DNA from: Rhizobiales bacterium GAS188
GTDB lineage: Bacteria > Pseudomonadota > Alphaproteobacteria > Rhizobiales > Beijerinckiaceae
Direction: 5' to 3'
NCBI GenBank assembly: GCA_900104855.1
Contig: FNSS01000001.1
Span: 496,001 to 560,000, forward strand
DNA: 64,000 nt
The notes beneath the pieces are model-generated. The model ran no database searches. It was not told the DNA's origin and was given only the letters and a program-made list of their open reading frames with translations. Positions within the stretch are counted from its first letter, which is position 1. Each line of letters begins with the position of its first letter. Position numbers and translations under genes: made by a program. Positions 33,453-42,753 of the stretch are shown piece after piece.

Positions 33453-34400
33453 TTATTTTCCGATCTTGCCGAGCTCGGCGGCGAATTCGGGCACCGCCGT
33501 GAACAGATCGGCGACCAGCCCGTAATCGGCCACCTGGAAGATCGGAGCCTCCTCATCCTTGTTGATCGCCACGATCACCTTGGAGTCCTTCATACCCGCC
33601 AGGTGCTGAATGGCGCCTGAAATGCCGACCGCCACATAGAGGTCGGGCGCCACCACCTTGCCGGTCTGGCCGACTTGCCAGTCATTGGGCGCATAGCCCG
33701 CATCGACCGCGGCGCGCGAGGCGCCCATGGCGGCGCCGAGCTTGTCGGCGAGCGGCGTGATCACCTCGCGGAACTTCTCCGCCGAGCCGAGAGCCCGTCC
33801 GCCCGAGACGATGATCTTCGCCGAGGCCAGCTCCGGGCGATCGGATTTCGCGACCTCCTCGCCCTTGAAGACCGACAGGCCTGGATCGGCGGGAGAAGCG
33901 ATCGCCTCGATCGGCGCCGTGGCGGCACCATCGCCCGTCGCCTGGAAGGAGGCGGCGCGCACGGTGATCACCTTCTTGGCGTCCGTCACCTGCACGGTCT
34001 GGATGGCGTTGCCGGCATAGATCGGGCGTTCGAAGGTGTCGGGCGCCAGGACCTTGATGACCTCCGAGACCTGCATGACGTCGAGCAGCGCGGCGAGGCG
34101 CGGCATGACGTTCTTGCCGGTGGTGGTCGCGGCCGCGACGAGCGCGTCATAATGCGGCGCGAGCGAGACGAGGAGCGCCGCCAGCGGCTCTGCGAGACGG
34201 TGCTCATAGAGGGGCGCGTCGGCGAGCAGCACCTTCTCGACCCCGTCGAGCTTGGCCGCCTGCTCGGCGACCGGGCGGGCCCCGTGACCGGCCACGACCA
34301 CATGCACGGGAGCTCCCAGCGCCTTGGCGGCGGTGAGCGCCTTGCGGGTCGCCTCGTTCAGCGTCTTGTTGTCGTGCTTGGCGAAGAGCAGCGTCGTCAT
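33453..34400 (-). CDS. etfA: Electron transfer flavoprotein subunit alpha
   Basis: A 315-residue FAD-binding subunit. The C-terminal FAD domain contains GGRALGSAEKF, GASRAAVDAGYAPNDWQVGQTGKVV, LYVAVGISGAIQHLAGM and INKDEEAPIFQVADYGLVAD. With the beta subunit it accepts electrons from acyl-CoA dehydrogenases and passes them to ETF-ubiquinone oxidoreductase. It begins one base after the etfB stop. Confidence 0.96.
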   Translation of the reverse strand: MTTLLFAKHDNKTLNEATRKALTAAKALGAPVHVVVAGHGARPVAEQAAKLDGVEKVLLADAPLYEHRLAEPLAALLVSLAPHYDALVAAATTTGKNVMPRLAALLDVMQVSEVIKVLAPDTFERPIYAGNAIQTVQVTDAKKVITVRAASFQATGDGAATAPIEAIASPADPGLSVFKGEEVAKSDRPELASAKIIVSGGRALGSAEKFREVITPLADKLGAAMGASRAAVDAGYAPNDWQVGQTGKVVAPDLYVAVGISGAIQHLAGMKDSKVIVAINKDEEAPIFQVADYGLVADLFTAVPEFAAELGKIGK

Positions 34401-34401
34401 C

Positions 34402-35151
34402 TCAGATCACTCCGGCTTCGTCCTTGAGCTTCGCGACGAGCTCGGCCACAGATTTCACCTTGGCGCCGGCCTTGCGGCCCGGCGGCTCCACGGTCTTGAG
34501 CACTTTGAGCCGCGGCGAGGCGTCGACGCCGAGCGCTTCCGGCGTCGTCTCGTCGATCGGCTTCTTCTTGGCCTTCATGATGTTCGGCAAAGAGGCGTAG
34601 CGCGGCTCGTTGAGGCGCAGATCCGTGGTCACGATCGCCGGCATCTTCAACGTCAGCGTCTGCAGGCCGCCATCGACCTCGCGCGTCACGTCGAGCGAGC
34701 CTTCCCCGATCACGACCTTGGAGGCGAAGGTGCCTTGCGGCCAGCCGAGCAGCGCCGCCAGCATCTGACCCGTCTGGTTGCAGTCGTCATCGATCGCCTG
34801 CTTGCCCAGGATGACCAGGCCCGGCTCCTCCTTGGCGATCACCGCCTTGAGCAATTTGGCGACGGCGAGCGGCTCCGGCGGCTGATCGGTCTTCACCAGG
34901 ATGCCACGATCGGCGCCCATGGCGAGGCCGGCCCGGATGGTCTCGGCGGATTGCTGCGGCCCGATCGAGACGCAGATCACCTCGGTCGCCTTGCCGGCCT
35001 CCTTGAGGCGCAAGGCTTCTTCGACCGCGATCTCGTCGAAGGGGTTCATCGACATCTTCACATTGGCAAGCTCGACGCCGCTGCCGTCAGACCGCACCCG
35101 AATCTTGACGTTGTAATCGACCACCCGTTTCACGGGGACGAGAATTTTCAT
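34402..35151 (-). CDS. etfB: Electron transfer flavoprotein subunit beta
   Basis: A 249-residue AMP-binding subunit. It begins [19 protein letters not shown] and carries the ETF-beta signature [20 protein letters not shown], including the recognition loop that contacts dehydrogenases. First gene of the etfB-etfA-dehydrogenase operon; the 167 bases upstream should hold its promoter. Confidence 0.96.
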   Translation of the reverse strand: MKILVPVKRVVDYNVKIRVRSDGSGVELANVKMSMNPFDEIAVEEALRLKEAGKATEVICVSIGPQQSAETIRAGLAMGADRGILVKTDQPPEPLAVAKLLKAVIAKEEPGLVILGKQAIDDDCNQTGQMLAALLGWPQGTFASKVVIGEGSLDVTREVDGGLQTLTLKMPAIVTTDLRLNEPRYASLPNIMKAKKKPIDETTPEALGVDASPRLKVLKTVEPPGRKAGAKVKSVAELVAKLKDEAGVI

Positions 35152-35318
35152 ATCCGCGACCTTCTACTCGGATCCGTGGCCGGCGCTATTGGTCATCGAT
35201 CGTGACGTATCGCCGCCGCCACTCCGCCCAATGGGTAAATCGCGGCCTTGCTTACATGTCAACGGCGCAGTGTTGCAACGCCGCAAATCTTGGCTGTCGG
35301 CAGCAATTGCGGCAGCGA

Positions 35319-35915
35319 TCAGCGGTTCTGGCCCGGCGTCCACAGGACATCCTTGCTGCCTGCGTCATTTGCGAAGCGTGCCGCGACGAAGAGGAAATCC
35401 GACAGGCGATTGATGAACTTGATGGCATCGGCGCCGACGATCTCGCCCTCCTTCTGGGCGAGCGCGACCATGACGCGCTCGGCGCGGCGGCAGACCGTGC
35501 GGGCCAGATGCAGCGCCGCCGCGGCTGCAGATCCGCCCGGCAGCACGAAGGAGGTGAGCGGCGACAGGTCGGCGTTCAAAGCGTCGATCTCGCTTTCGAG
35601 CCGCGTCACCTGGGTCTCCAGGATGCGCAAAGCCGTGCGGGCTGGCTTCCGGCCCGGCTCGGGTGTGGCAGGTTCTTCTGGGGTCGCAAGATCGGCGCCG
35701 AGATCGAACAGGTCGTTCTGGATGCGCGCCAGCATGGCATCGAGGCGTTGATCGACCCCCGTATGCTGCCGCACCAGCCCGATGCAGGCATTGGTCTCGT
35801 CGACCGCGCCATAGGCTTCCACGCGCAGATCGCATTTGAGGCGCGGCGCCCCGGTCGCCAGCCGCGTCGTGCCTTTGTCGCCGCTACGCGTGTAGATGCG
35901 GTTGAGCACTACCAT
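35319..35915 (-). CDS. Cob(I)alamin adenosyltransferase (PduO type)
   Basis: A 198-residue ATP:cob(I)alamin adenosyltransferase making adenosylcobalamin. It shows the N-terminal ATP site NRIYTRSGDKGTTRLATG, the YGAVDETNACIG helix, and the C-terminal RRAERVMVALAQ and FINRLSDFLFVAARF. The ATG at 35915 gives the conserved length; a TTG nine bases upstream is an alternative. A proline-rich insert (PEEPATPEPGRKPAR) is present in the middle. Position next to etfBA is common in Hyphomicrobiales, from memory. Confidence 0.9.
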   Translation of the reverse strand: MVVLNRIYTRSGDKGTTRLATGAPRLKCDLRVEAYGAVDETNACIGLVRQHTGVDQRLDAMLARIQNDLFDLGADLATPEEPATPEPGRKPARTALRILETQVTRLESEIDALNADLSPLTSFVLPGGSAAAAALHLARTVCRRAERVMVALAQKEGEIVGADAIKFINRLSDFLFVAARFANDAGSKDVLWTPGQNR

Positions 35916-35933
35916 CGGCTTCAATTCCCGAAC

Positions 35934-35958
35934 AAAAAAGCGCCCGCGAAGGGCGCTT
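35934..35958 (-). terminator. Rho-independent terminator of pagL-like gene
   Basis: Read on the minus strand, AAGCGCCC, loop TTCGC and GGGCGCTT are followed by a T-run (the plus strand has AAAAAA at 35934-35939). It begins 18 bases after the stop of the PagL-like gene and is the best intrinsic terminator in the window. Confidence 0.85.
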
Positions 35959-35975
35959 CGGCATCGGCCTCCGCC

Positions 35976-36590
35976 TCAGAAGCTGTAGCCGATGCGCGCG
36001 CCGTAATTCGTCAGGCCGCGGTTCTGAGTGCACAGACCGGAATTCGACATATGCTCGATCGTGCCCATCAGGCTCCAATTGGCGTTGAATCTATAGCCGA
36101 TTGAGGCTGATTCGCGAAAGGAGACGTTACAACCCAGGGCACTGCGCCCGACCGGCACTATCAGGCCCGTCTTGCCGTTGTTGACCGAGCCGCCGAAACT
36201 GCCCTCGACGAAGATCGATTTGGTGATGTCGTAGGTCCAGGTGAGCCCGGCATAGCCCTGGCTCGTCTTGCCGGCGACGTTGATCGTCGCCCCGATGCTG
36301 GGGCGAGGCAACAGGAAGTCCCAAGCGCTGCCCGGCAGGGAGAAGGGCTTGGCGAACAGAATTTCGCCGTTCACGTCGACGCTGCCCTTTTCCGGGCTCA
36401 GCGGATCATGCGCGAATGTCCCGAGCCGCACTTCGGAGAGGAAGAAGGCACGCTGGGTGATCGGCGCGGCCGGAGCGCCGAAAGAGGACGGATAACTCAG
36501 ATCAGCCGCAGCTGCGCCTTGCGCGGCGGGCCAAGTTCCGGCGAGGCAAATAGCGGCGAGCCCCCCAAGAAGCGCAGTCGTCAGGCGCAT
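35976..36590 (-). CDS. PagL-like lipid A 3-O-deacylase
   Basis: A 204-residue outer-membrane beta-barrel protein with a signal peptide (LLGGLAAICLAGTWPAAQGAAA). The C-terminal pattern SIGYRFNANWSLMGTIEHMS and final aromatic YSF are typical of the acyloxyacyl-hydrolase/PagL family, with candidate catalytic His180 and Ser182 in EHMSNSG. The Glu of the PagL triad was not identified. It would remove an ester-linked acyl chain from lipid A. Confidence 0.8.
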   Translation of the reverse strand: MRLTTALLGGLAAICLAGTWPAAQGAAAADLSYPSSFGAPAAPITQRAFFLSEVRLGTFAHDPLSPEKGSVDVNGEILFAKPFSLPGSAWDFLLPRPSIGATINVAGKTSQGYAGLTWTYDITKSIFVEGSFGGSVNNGKTGLIVPVGRSALGCNVSFRESASIGYRFNANWSLMGTIEHMSNSGLCTQNRGLTNYGARIGYSF

Positions 36591-36830
36591 CGGCCCACCC
36601 GCATATCATGCCGAAATCTTAGCATCCGCACGGCCCCTGCTTCATGCCCAATTGTCGCCACGATCCGCCGCCGCGTCAACGCCTATAGCGGGCGGTTGCC
36701 ATACTCGCAACCGGACTGCGACAAAATTGCAGCGCAATTCGCTCGGCAGCGGCCTCTCGTCACGGTTATACCCCAAATATTGCGCGGAGCTGGCCAGTCC
36801 TCCTGCTTTCGTGATCGATTGACCACGCCG

Positions 36831-37019
36831 CTAATGGCCGCGCCACCACAAGACGAGCACGATCAGCAAAATCGCGACAGCCTGCAGCACGACGCGCAAC
36901 CGCATCAGGTTCTGCGAGCGGTTGGGGCTGCCTCCGCGCAGCATATTGATCAGGCCGAGCACGAGCACCACGGCAACGGCTCCGGTTGCGATGCTGATGA
37001 GAAGTGAACCCGAACCCAT
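36831..37019 (-). CDS. Twin-transmembrane (HIG1-like) small protein
   Basis: A 62-residue protein with two hydrophobic helices (LLISIATGAVAVVLVLGLIN and LRVVLQAVAILLIVLVLWW) joined by a basic loop MLRGGSPNRSQNLMRLR. This two-helix layout is typical of small HIG1-like proteins found near cobalamin adenosyltransferase genes in alphaproteobacteria. The ATG at 37019 is chosen because the helices then start at residue 5; an ATG at 37079 would add 20 residues. Confidence 0.8.
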   Translation of the reverse strand: MGSGSLLISIATGAVAVVLVLGLINMLRGGSPNRSQNLMRLRVVLQAVAILLIVLVLWWRGH

Positions 37020-37270
37020 GCGACGGCCGTCCCTTGCGACGTCGCGCCGGCAGCGCGACTCGCCGGACAGTAGAGGCATTCAAGGTCCGATGGAATCGGT
37101 GCAAAAGTCGCGGCCGCCATTTCCTTGGTTAGCAGTCGACACCCCACTCGCGGAGGCGGCGGGGTCGGGCGCAAGTCCAGCCTCGAAAAAGGCTGATGTG
37201 ATAAAGCCTGGCCTCTAGGATTTCGCCTGATTCGCAAGGAATCGCGCGATCACGCACCGGAGCACCGGGA

Positions 37271-38476
37271 TTGTCGATCGAGCCGGACGATCTCCACAAG
37301 CCGCTCGGGCTCTCGACCGGCCGCAGCGGGCACGGCTTCAAGGCGGGAGCCCGCTCGCTCGCGGCCGCCGCGCTCGTCGGTGCCGGGATCGGCGCGCTCA
37401 GCTTCCTCGCAAGGGAGGCCGACCATGCGGGGGAACCCTATGCCATGGCCGAGATCGCGCCGGCGGCACCCAAGAGCGTCGGTACCATCGCCAAGACTAC
37501 GCCCGACAAGGCCGCACCCGAGGAGGCTGCTGGGCCTGCACGGCGTCTGTCCTCCAACGGCGCGGAAATCGAGAGCGATAGCGGCGTCACCGTGATTCGC
37601 CCGGGCGGCGCCAGCGCCCCGGACGCTCTGGTGATTCGCGTTCCGGATGCCTTCGGCCCCATCCGGCTCGCCGCGGCTCCCGATCCGCGCCTCGTGGAAC
37701 GCGGCGAGTTCGGGCCCTTGCCGCGCATCGGCCCGGATGGAGCGCGCCCGGCGCAGATCTATGCCCGCCCGGCGCCGGCAGCCGCGACGAAGGGGCGCCC
37801 GCGCATCGCCCTGATTGTCGGCGGGCTCGGCTTGAACGAGCAGACGACGGCGGCCGCAATGACCAAGCTGCCCGGCGAAGTCTCCCTCGCCTTCGCGCCC
37901 TACGGCGCCAACCTGAAGGCGCAGGCCATGAAGGCGCGCGAGATCGGCCATGAGATCTTGTTGCAGATGCCGATGGAGCCCTTCGACTACCCGCAGAACA
38001 ATCCGGGTCCGCAGACGCTCACCACCGAAGCCGGCGCGGCGCAGAATCTGGAACGCCTGCATTGGGCGATGGCGCGCGCCGCCGGCTTTGTCGGCATCGA
38101 GAACTTCCTCGGGGCGCGCTTCACGGCCGATGAGGCGGCCGTGACCCCGATCCTCAAGGACCTCGCGGCGCGCGGCCTGATCTTCATCGATGACGGCTCC
38201 TCGGCCCGCTCCATCGCTCCGGCGATCGCGGCCTCTCTCAATCTCGGAGTGCGGCGCGCCGACATCGTCATCGACGCTGCGCCCAATGCGGCCATGATCG
38301 ATGCGGCGCTCAGCCGGCTCGAGGCGCTTTCTCGCGACAGGGGCCTCGCCTGCGCCTCCGCCAGCGCCTTGCCGATCACCATCGAGCGCCTATCCGCCTG
38401 GGCCGCAAGCCTCGGCGAGCGCGGCATCGACCTCGTCCCCGTCACCGCGACCCTCAGCCTCAAGGGCAGGAGTTGA
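37271..38476 (+). CDS. Divergent polysaccharide deacetylase family protein
   Basis: A 401-residue protein of the divergent polysaccharide deacetylase (YibQ/DUF610) family. A single N-terminal membrane helix ([19 protein letters not shown]) and a 120-residue low-complexity linker precede the NodB-like domain from about residue 175: [45 protein letters not shown]. The start is a TTG at 37271. The neighbour is rppH, as in many relatives (recollection). The substrate is unknown, presumably in the envelope. Confidence 0.87.
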   Translation: MSIEPDDLHKPLGLSTGRSGHGFKAGARSLAAAALVGAGIGALSFLAREADHAGEPYAMAEIAPAAPKSVGTIAKTTPDKAAPEEAAGPARRLSSNGAEIESDSGVTVIRPGGASAPDALVIRVPDAFGPIRLAAAPDPRLVERGEFGPLPRIGPDGARPAQIYARPAPAAATKGRPRIALIVGGLGLNEQTTAAAMTKLPGEVSLAFAPYGANLKAQAMKAREIGHEILLQMPMEPFDYPQNNPGPQTLTTEAGAAQNLERLHWAMARAAGFVGIENFLGARFTADEAAVTPILKDLAARGLIFIDDGSSARSIAPAIAASLNLGVRRADIVIDAAPNAAMIDAALSRLEALSRDRGLACASASALPITIERLSAWAASLGERGIDLVPVTATLSLKGRS

Positions 38477-38603
38477 CTCAAAGCCGGGAGTTGAGCGCGG
38501 CTCGAACGGCCTGCCCCGCGGGCTTGCAGCTGGCCAAGCACTTGACAACGGACAGCCGAGCGGCGTCACTTTCACACATGGCTTCTGGGGTTCCGGCGTA
38601 ATC

Positions 38604-39155
38604 ATGGACCAAACGACCTTGCCCTATCGGCGATGCGTCGGCATCGCCCTGTTCAACCGGGCGGGTCGCGTATTCGTGGCCAGGCGCCACGGGGACGCAG
38701 GTCCGGAGCATGTGCGCGGCCCCTATCGCTGGCAGATGCCGCAAGGCGGGATCGATCCGGGCGAAGAGCCGCTCGCGGCCGCGGTGCGCGAGATGTACGA
38801 GGAAACCAATGTGCGCAGCGCGACGCTGATCGCGGAGGCGCCGGAATGGTTCACCTACGACTTGCCGCGCGAGATGCTGCAGCGCTCCTGGCGCGGCGGC
38901 TATCGCGGCCAGACGCAGCGCTGGTTCGCCTTCCGCTTCACCGGCGAGGACAGCGAGATCAATGTGAAGCGGCCCGGCGGCGGCACTCACGCCGCCGAAT
39001 TCGACGAATGGCGCTGGGAGGATTTCTCGCTGACGCCGGAATTGATCATCCCCTTCAAGCGTCCCGTCTACGAAAAGGTGGTCGAGGCTTTCGCCCGCAT
39101 CGCGACCGTTCCCGAGGTGGAGGCGGCGCCCGTTAGCGCACCAGGATCGCCCTGA
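38604..39155 (+). CDS. rppH: RNA pyrophosphohydrolase (Nudix)
   Basis: A 183-residue Nudix hydrolase removing pyrophosphate from 5'-triphosphorylated RNA, which starts mRNA decay. The N-terminus ([19 protein letters not shown]), WQMPQGGID and the Nudix box from [20 protein letters not shown] are complete, and [21 protein letters not shown] are RppH-specific. The ATG at 38604 fits the family. Its last 23 bases overlap the 3' end of the convergent racemase-kinase gene. Confidence 0.93.
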   Translation: MDQTTLPYRRCVGIALFNRAGRVFVARRHGDAGPEHVRGPYRWQMPQGGIDPGEEPLAAAVREMYEETNVRSATLIAEAPEWFTYDLPREMLQRSWRGGYRGQTQRWFAFRFTGEDSEINVKRPGGGTHAAEFDEWRWEDFSLTPELIIPFKRPVYEKVVEAFARIATVPEVEAAPVSAPGSP

Positions 39156-41565
39156 AATCATTGACATTGGTGAGCGTCGGGCCGGTGACCACGAGCCGGT
39201 CGAGCGCGGCGAAGAACGAATAGGCGTCGTGGCGGGCGAGATAGGCCGCCGCGTCGATGCCCTTCTCTCCGGCTTGCGCCAGCACGCCTGAATCGATCCA
39301 GGCGCCGGCATTATCCTCCGTGCCGTCAATGCCATCGGTGTCGCCGGCAATCGCCGACACCCGGGTGAGCCCGCCGAGCCTGACGGCGAGCGCCAGCAGG
39401 AATTCCGCATTGCGCCCGCCGCGCCCGCCCCGCCCGGTCACGGTGACGGTCGTCTCGCCGCCGGAGAGCAAGACGCAAGGGCGCCGCGCCGGCTCGCCAT
39501 GGCGCGCCACGCTTTCCGCGATGCCGGCGAGCACGGTCGCGACCTCGCGCGCCTCCCCTTCGAGGGCGTCGCCAAGGATCAGAGGGGCGATGCCCATGTG
39601 GCGCGCCGTCGCGGCGGCCGCGTCAAGCGCCATTTTCGGCGTGGCGAGCATATGCAGCTCATGGCCCGGGAAGGTCTGGTTGGGTGCGGAATTCGCCAGC
39701 ATCGCCGCTTCGATCTCGGGCGCAACCTCGATCGCGTAACGCTTCAGGATGGCGAGCGCGGCCTTGGGATCGGCGCCGCCAGGCACGGTCGGGCCTGAGC
39801 CGATGATCGCCGGATCGTCTCCCGGCACATCGGAGATCAGATAGGTGACGCAACGCGCTCGCTTGGCCGCGGCCGCGAGGCGCCCGCCCTTGATGGCGGA
39901 GAGCGCCTTGCGCACCGTGTTCATCTCGCCGATCGGAGCGCCCGAGCGCAGCAGCGCCCGGTTCAGCGCCTGCTTCGCCTCGAGGGTGATGCCGGGCGCC
40001 GGCAAGGTCAGCAGGGCCGAGGCGCCGCCCGACATCAGGCAGATGACCAGATCGTCCGGGCCGGCCGATGCCGCGAGCGCCAGGATGCGCGCCGCGGCCT
40101 TCGCGCCCGCTTCGTCCGGGACGGGATGGGCCGCTTCCACCACCTCGATGCGGCGCGTCTTCGCCCCGTGACCGTAGCGCGTCACCACGAGGCCCTCGCA
40201 TTCACTCCCCCCTTTCGTCCCCTTCCCCCCTTTCGTCCCCGTCCCCCCTTCTCTTGCCTTCCCCCAGACGGCCTCGAATTCGCGTGCCATGCTGGCGGCC
40301 GCCTTGCCGGCGCCGATCACGATGGTGCGGCCTTTGGGGCGGGCAGGCAGGCGCCCGGTGAACTGCCCCTCCGGCCGCGCGGCCGCGAGCGCCGCCTCGA
40401 ACAGGGCAAGCAGGATCGCCTTGTCGCTCGCCTCCGCCTGCACGGAGCCTGAGGCTCGTTCGCCTGCTTGCGAAGCAGCGAGCGTCGGTGCCTTGCGGGG
40501 CGCCTGCCTGTCGGCGCGGAAGGCCTGGACCACCGGCACCGGCAAGGCCGGGATCTCGGCGCCCGCCTCATTCTCGAGCCGGTGCGCCAGGAGGCCGCGT
40601 GCCGCGACATGCGGATCAGCGATCGTTTCGCGCAGCTCCTGCAGCAGGCTGCAGCAGCAATCGACCTTGGCGAAGACCTCCCGCCAATGGCCGGAAGGAT
40701 GCGCCGCGACGAGCTGGCGCACGCGGCGGAGCGTGCCTTGCGGATCGCGCCGGTCGTCGCGCCATTCAGCTTCGAGGCCGATCGCCCCGCAGAACGCCTC
40801 CCAGAATTGCGGCTCCAGGGCGCCGACCGCCAGCATCTTTCCATCGGCCGTGGCGTAAAGCTGGTAGCGCGGGCTGCCGCCCATCAGCAGGCCTTCGCCA
40901 TTCGCGGGCCAGCGATCGGCCGCGAAGCCGGAGGCGAGCGCCAACGGCATGAAGGGGAAGACATTATCCGTCATGGCGATATCGAGATGGCAGCCGCGTC
41001 CCGTCGCCTCGCGGGCGCGCAGCCCCATGAGGATGTTCATCACTGCCGGATAGCTGCCGCCGCCGATATCGGCGATCAGGCCGGGCGGAACCACCGGCGC
41101 CTGCGGCGAGCCGAACGACAGGGACAATAGCCCCGCGTCGCCGATATAGTTGATGTCGTGGCCGGCCCGGTCGCGCTTGGGGCCGCTCTGCCCATAGCCG
41201 GTGATCGAGCAATAGACGAGGCGCGGATTGAGCGCCGCCACGGCGTCATATCCGAGCCCCAGCCTCTCCATGACGCCCGGGCGGAACTGCTCGACCAGCA
41301 CATCCGCCTGGCGCACCAGATCAAGGATGCGCGCCCGGTCGGCCTCGTTTTTCAAGTCGGCGACGAGGCTCTCCTTGCCGCGATTGAGAAGCGCGAACAT
41401 GGCGCCGTCCTGCCCCCAGCGCGGCGGGTAATGGCGCATATCCTCCCCGCCCGGCTTCTCGACCTTGATGATGCGGGCGCCGGCCTCGGCCAGGATCAGC
41501 GTCGCCAGCGGCCCCGGCAGCAAGGTCGAGAAATCGAGAACCGTGATCCCGGCGAGCGGCTGCAT
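39133..41565 (-). CDS. Fusion: alpha-methylacyl-CoA racemase-like domain plus glycerate 2-kinase domain
   Basis: An uninterrupted 810-residue frame with two complete enzyme families. Residues 1-360 are a class III CoA-transferase/AMACR protein ([20 protein letters not shown]) keeping His136 (AGHDINY), Asp166 (LIADIGGGS) and Glu251 (VGALEPQFW), the spacing of the mycobacterial racemase MCR as I recall it. Residues 380-810 are a MOFRL-type glycerate 2-kinase ([67 protein letters not shown]). A short linker joins them without a start site. The glycine/lysine repeat [13 protein letters not shown] lies in the kinase half. No common pathway is known to me. Confidence 0.85.
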   Translation of the reverse strand: MQPLAGITVLDFSTLLPGPLATLILAEAGARIIKVEKPGGEDMRHYPPRWGQDGAMFALLNRGKESLVADLKNEADRARILDLVRQADVLVEQFRPGVMERLGLGYDAVAALNPRLVYCSITGYGQSGPKRDRAGHDINYIGDAGLLSLSFGSPQAPVVPPGLIADIGGGSYPAVMNILMGLRAREATGRGCHLDIAMTDNVFPFMPLALASGFAADRWPANGEGLLMGGSPRYQLYATADGKMLAVGALEPQFWEAFCGAIGLEAEWRDDRRDPQGTLRRVRQLVAAHPSGHWREVFAKVDCCCSLLQELRETIADPHVAARGLLAHRLENEAGAEIPALPVPVVQAFRADRQAPRKAPTLAASQAGERASGSVQAEASDKAILLALFEAALAAARPEGQFTGRLPARPKGRTIVIGAGKAAASMAREFEAVWGKAREGGTGTKGGKGTKGGSECEGLVVTRYGHGAKTRRIEVVEAAHPVPDEAGAKAAARILALAASAGPDDLVICLMSGGASALLTLPAPGITLEAKQALNRALLRSGAPIGEMNTVRKALSAIKGGRLAAAAKRARCVTYLISDVPGDDPAIIGSGPTVPGGADPKAALAILKRYAIEVAPEIEAAMLANSAPNQTFPGHELHMLATPKMALDAAAATARHMGIAPLILGDALEGEAREVATVLAGIAESVARHGEPARRPCVLLSGGETTVTVTGRGGRGGRNAEFLLALAVRLGGLTRVSAIAGDTDGIDGTEDNAGAWIDSGVLAQAGEKGIDAAAYLARHDAYSFFAALDRLVVTGPTLTNVNDFRAILVR
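40207..40250. repeat. 18-bp C-rich tandem repeat in the fusion gene
   Basis: Two full 18-bp units of the form CCCCCCTTTCGTCCCCTT (40207-40224 and 40225-40242) are followed by a partial third. On the coding (minus) strand they encode glycine, lysine and threonine repeats in the kinase domain. Unit length preserves the frame. Confidence 0.8.
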
Positions 41566-41650
41566 CCTATCGTCCTCCGGTCAGGCCGCATGGCGGGCCG
41601 CTGTCGGCGCGCCGGCACGAGCGTACAAGCCTTGCCTCAAGCGGCTACCA

Positions 41651-41869
41651 TCACTCTCTTGTCTTCAGCGAGATGTCGAGGGGAGTCGGATCGGGGATTT
41701 CGAGCCCTTCTTCGGCCATCAAGCCGATATGGCCGGCGAGCGCCTCGGCGGCCATGGCGGCGGCCTCCTCCAGGGTCGAGCCAGCGCTCACGCAGCCGGG
41801 AAAATCGGGGAAGGACACGCCGAAGTCGCTCTTCGGGTCCTTATGGATCAAGGCGATGTAGTGTCGCAT
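41651..41869 (-). CDS. HicB-family antitoxin-like protein, no HicA partner
   Basis: A 72-residue protein with the HicB_lk partial RNase H fold: YIALIHKDPKSDFGVSFPDFPGCVSAGSTLEEA, then AAEALAGHIGLMAEEGLEIPDPT. The ATG at 41869 is preceded by GAGGTGA; a GTG nine bases further upstream is possible. The DNA-binding ribbon-helix-helix tail of larger HicB proteins is missing, and no double-stranded-RNA-binding HicA toxin frame lies on either side. Confidence 0.85.
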   Translation of the reverse strand: MRHYIALIHKDPKSDFGVSFPDFPGCVSAGSTLEEAAAMAAEALAGHIGLMAEEGLEIPDPTPLDISLKTRE

Positions 41870-41885
41870 TGCGGTCACCTCGGCT

Positions 41886-42671
41886 CTACCCGGCGTCCGC
41901 CATGTCCCCGATGGTGATCGTCACACGGTGAGAGGCGAAGCATCCGACATAGTAGGAGATGACGTCGCCGGTCGCGACCTCGATGTCGGTCGCCATGTAG
42001 GCGAGCACCGGTTGCACCCGCGGCTGGCAGAGGAGCCTTGCCTCTTCGGGGCTCGGCAGGCGTGCGGTGATCTCCGTCGATGCGCGACGATAGTCCACGA
42101 CCCCGAACTCCTGCAGGGCCCGTGTGATCGAGCCCTTGCGCTCGAACGCCTCCGCCAGGCCACGAAAGCGCTTTGCCGCGCAATGGCGCACCCCGAGCGA
42201 GATCGGCAGTTCGTCCGCATAGGCAGCCATCTGCAATTCCAGGACCGGTTCACCCGGCACAATGCCGAGGTGATGAGCGACGTCGCGGCCTGCCTTGGCT
42301 TCCCGAGTGCCGAGGACGCGACGATGCACCTTCTCGACCTCGCCGACGACGACGAGATTCTGGTTGAAGCGGACCCGATTGCCGCCGAGGCGATAATGGA
42401 CCAGCGCTTCGTCGCTGACGAAAGTGCCGTTGCCGTGCTCGATCCGCAAAAGCCCGTCCTGCTCCAGCGCCGCGAGCGCGCGTCGCGCCGTGACCCGGCT
42501 CGCCCCATAGTCGGACGCGATCTGCCTGTCCGGCGGAAGCTTCGAGCCGGGCGCATGGCGCCCCTCGACGATCGCGCTGCGCAGCGACTGCTCGATGCGC
42601 CGCCACAGCGGATCGATGCCGCCTGCGCTCTGCGGCGCGAGCTGGTGGTCGTGTTGGCGCTTCATCTTCAT
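41886..42671 (-). CDS. phnF: GntR/HutC-family regulator PhnF
   Basis: A 261-residue regulator. The winged helix spans about residues 20-85 (RSAIVEGRHAPGSKLPPDRQ, SRVTARRALAALEQDGLLRI, GNGTFVS), and the UTRA ligand domain follows (VLGTREAKAGRDVAHHLGI to the C-terminus). It is divergent from phnG and should repress the C-P lyase operon. The start is uncertain: ATG at 42671 (preceded by GAGG) is preferred over 42698 and 42776, which overlap the operator region more. Confidence 0.9.
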   Translation of the reverse strand: MKMKRQHDHQLAPQSAGGIDPLWRRIEQSLRSAIVEGRHAPGSKLPPDRQIASDYGASRVTARRALAALEQDGLLRIEHGNGTFVSDEALVHYRLGGNRVRFNQNLVVVGEVEKVHRRVLGTREAKAGRDVAHHLGIVPGEPVLELQMAAYADELPISLGVRHCAAKRFRGLAEAFERKGSITRALQEFGVVDYRRASTEITARLPSPEEARLLCQPRVQPVLAYMATDIEVATGDVISYYVGCFASHRVTITIGDMADAG

Positions 42672-42711
42672 TCCATCGGCCTCGGCGCATGATGACATTT
42701 TTTCGGGAAAG

Positions 42712-42723
42712 AGGTCTAGACCT
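42712..42723. promoter_or_regulatory. Second palindrome upstream of phnF
   Basis: AGGTCTAGACCT is a perfect 12-bp palindrome sharing the half-site GGT-CTAGACC with the adjacent PhnF-type operator. It lies closer to phnF and may be a second, autoregulatory site. Confidence 0.5.
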
Positions 42724-42733
42724 TTCCAGAACC

Positions 42734-42753
42734 GCAGTGGTATAGACCACTGC
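42734..42753. promoter_or_regulatory. PhnF operator
   Basis: GCAGTGGTATAGACCACTGC is a 20-bp dyad with 8-bp perfect arms around ATAG. Its core TGGTATAGACCA (42738-42749) equals, from memory, the site bound by PhnF in Mycobacterium smegmatis. It lies between divergent phnF and phnG. Confidence 0.8.

Noticed and set aside
40207-40250. CRISPR-like repeat
   Set aside because: The 18-bp units are directly adjacent without spacers and lie inside a coding region.
39133-41565. Splitting the racemase-kinase frame into two genes
   Set aside because: No stop codon, in-frame start with ribosome-binding site, or frameshift is visible in the linker around residues 360-385, so the sequence as given encodes one protein.
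41875-42183. Possible HicA toxin upstream of HicB
   Set aside because: The frame is a shadow of phnF and has no double-stranded-RNA-binding fold or catalytic His of HicA.
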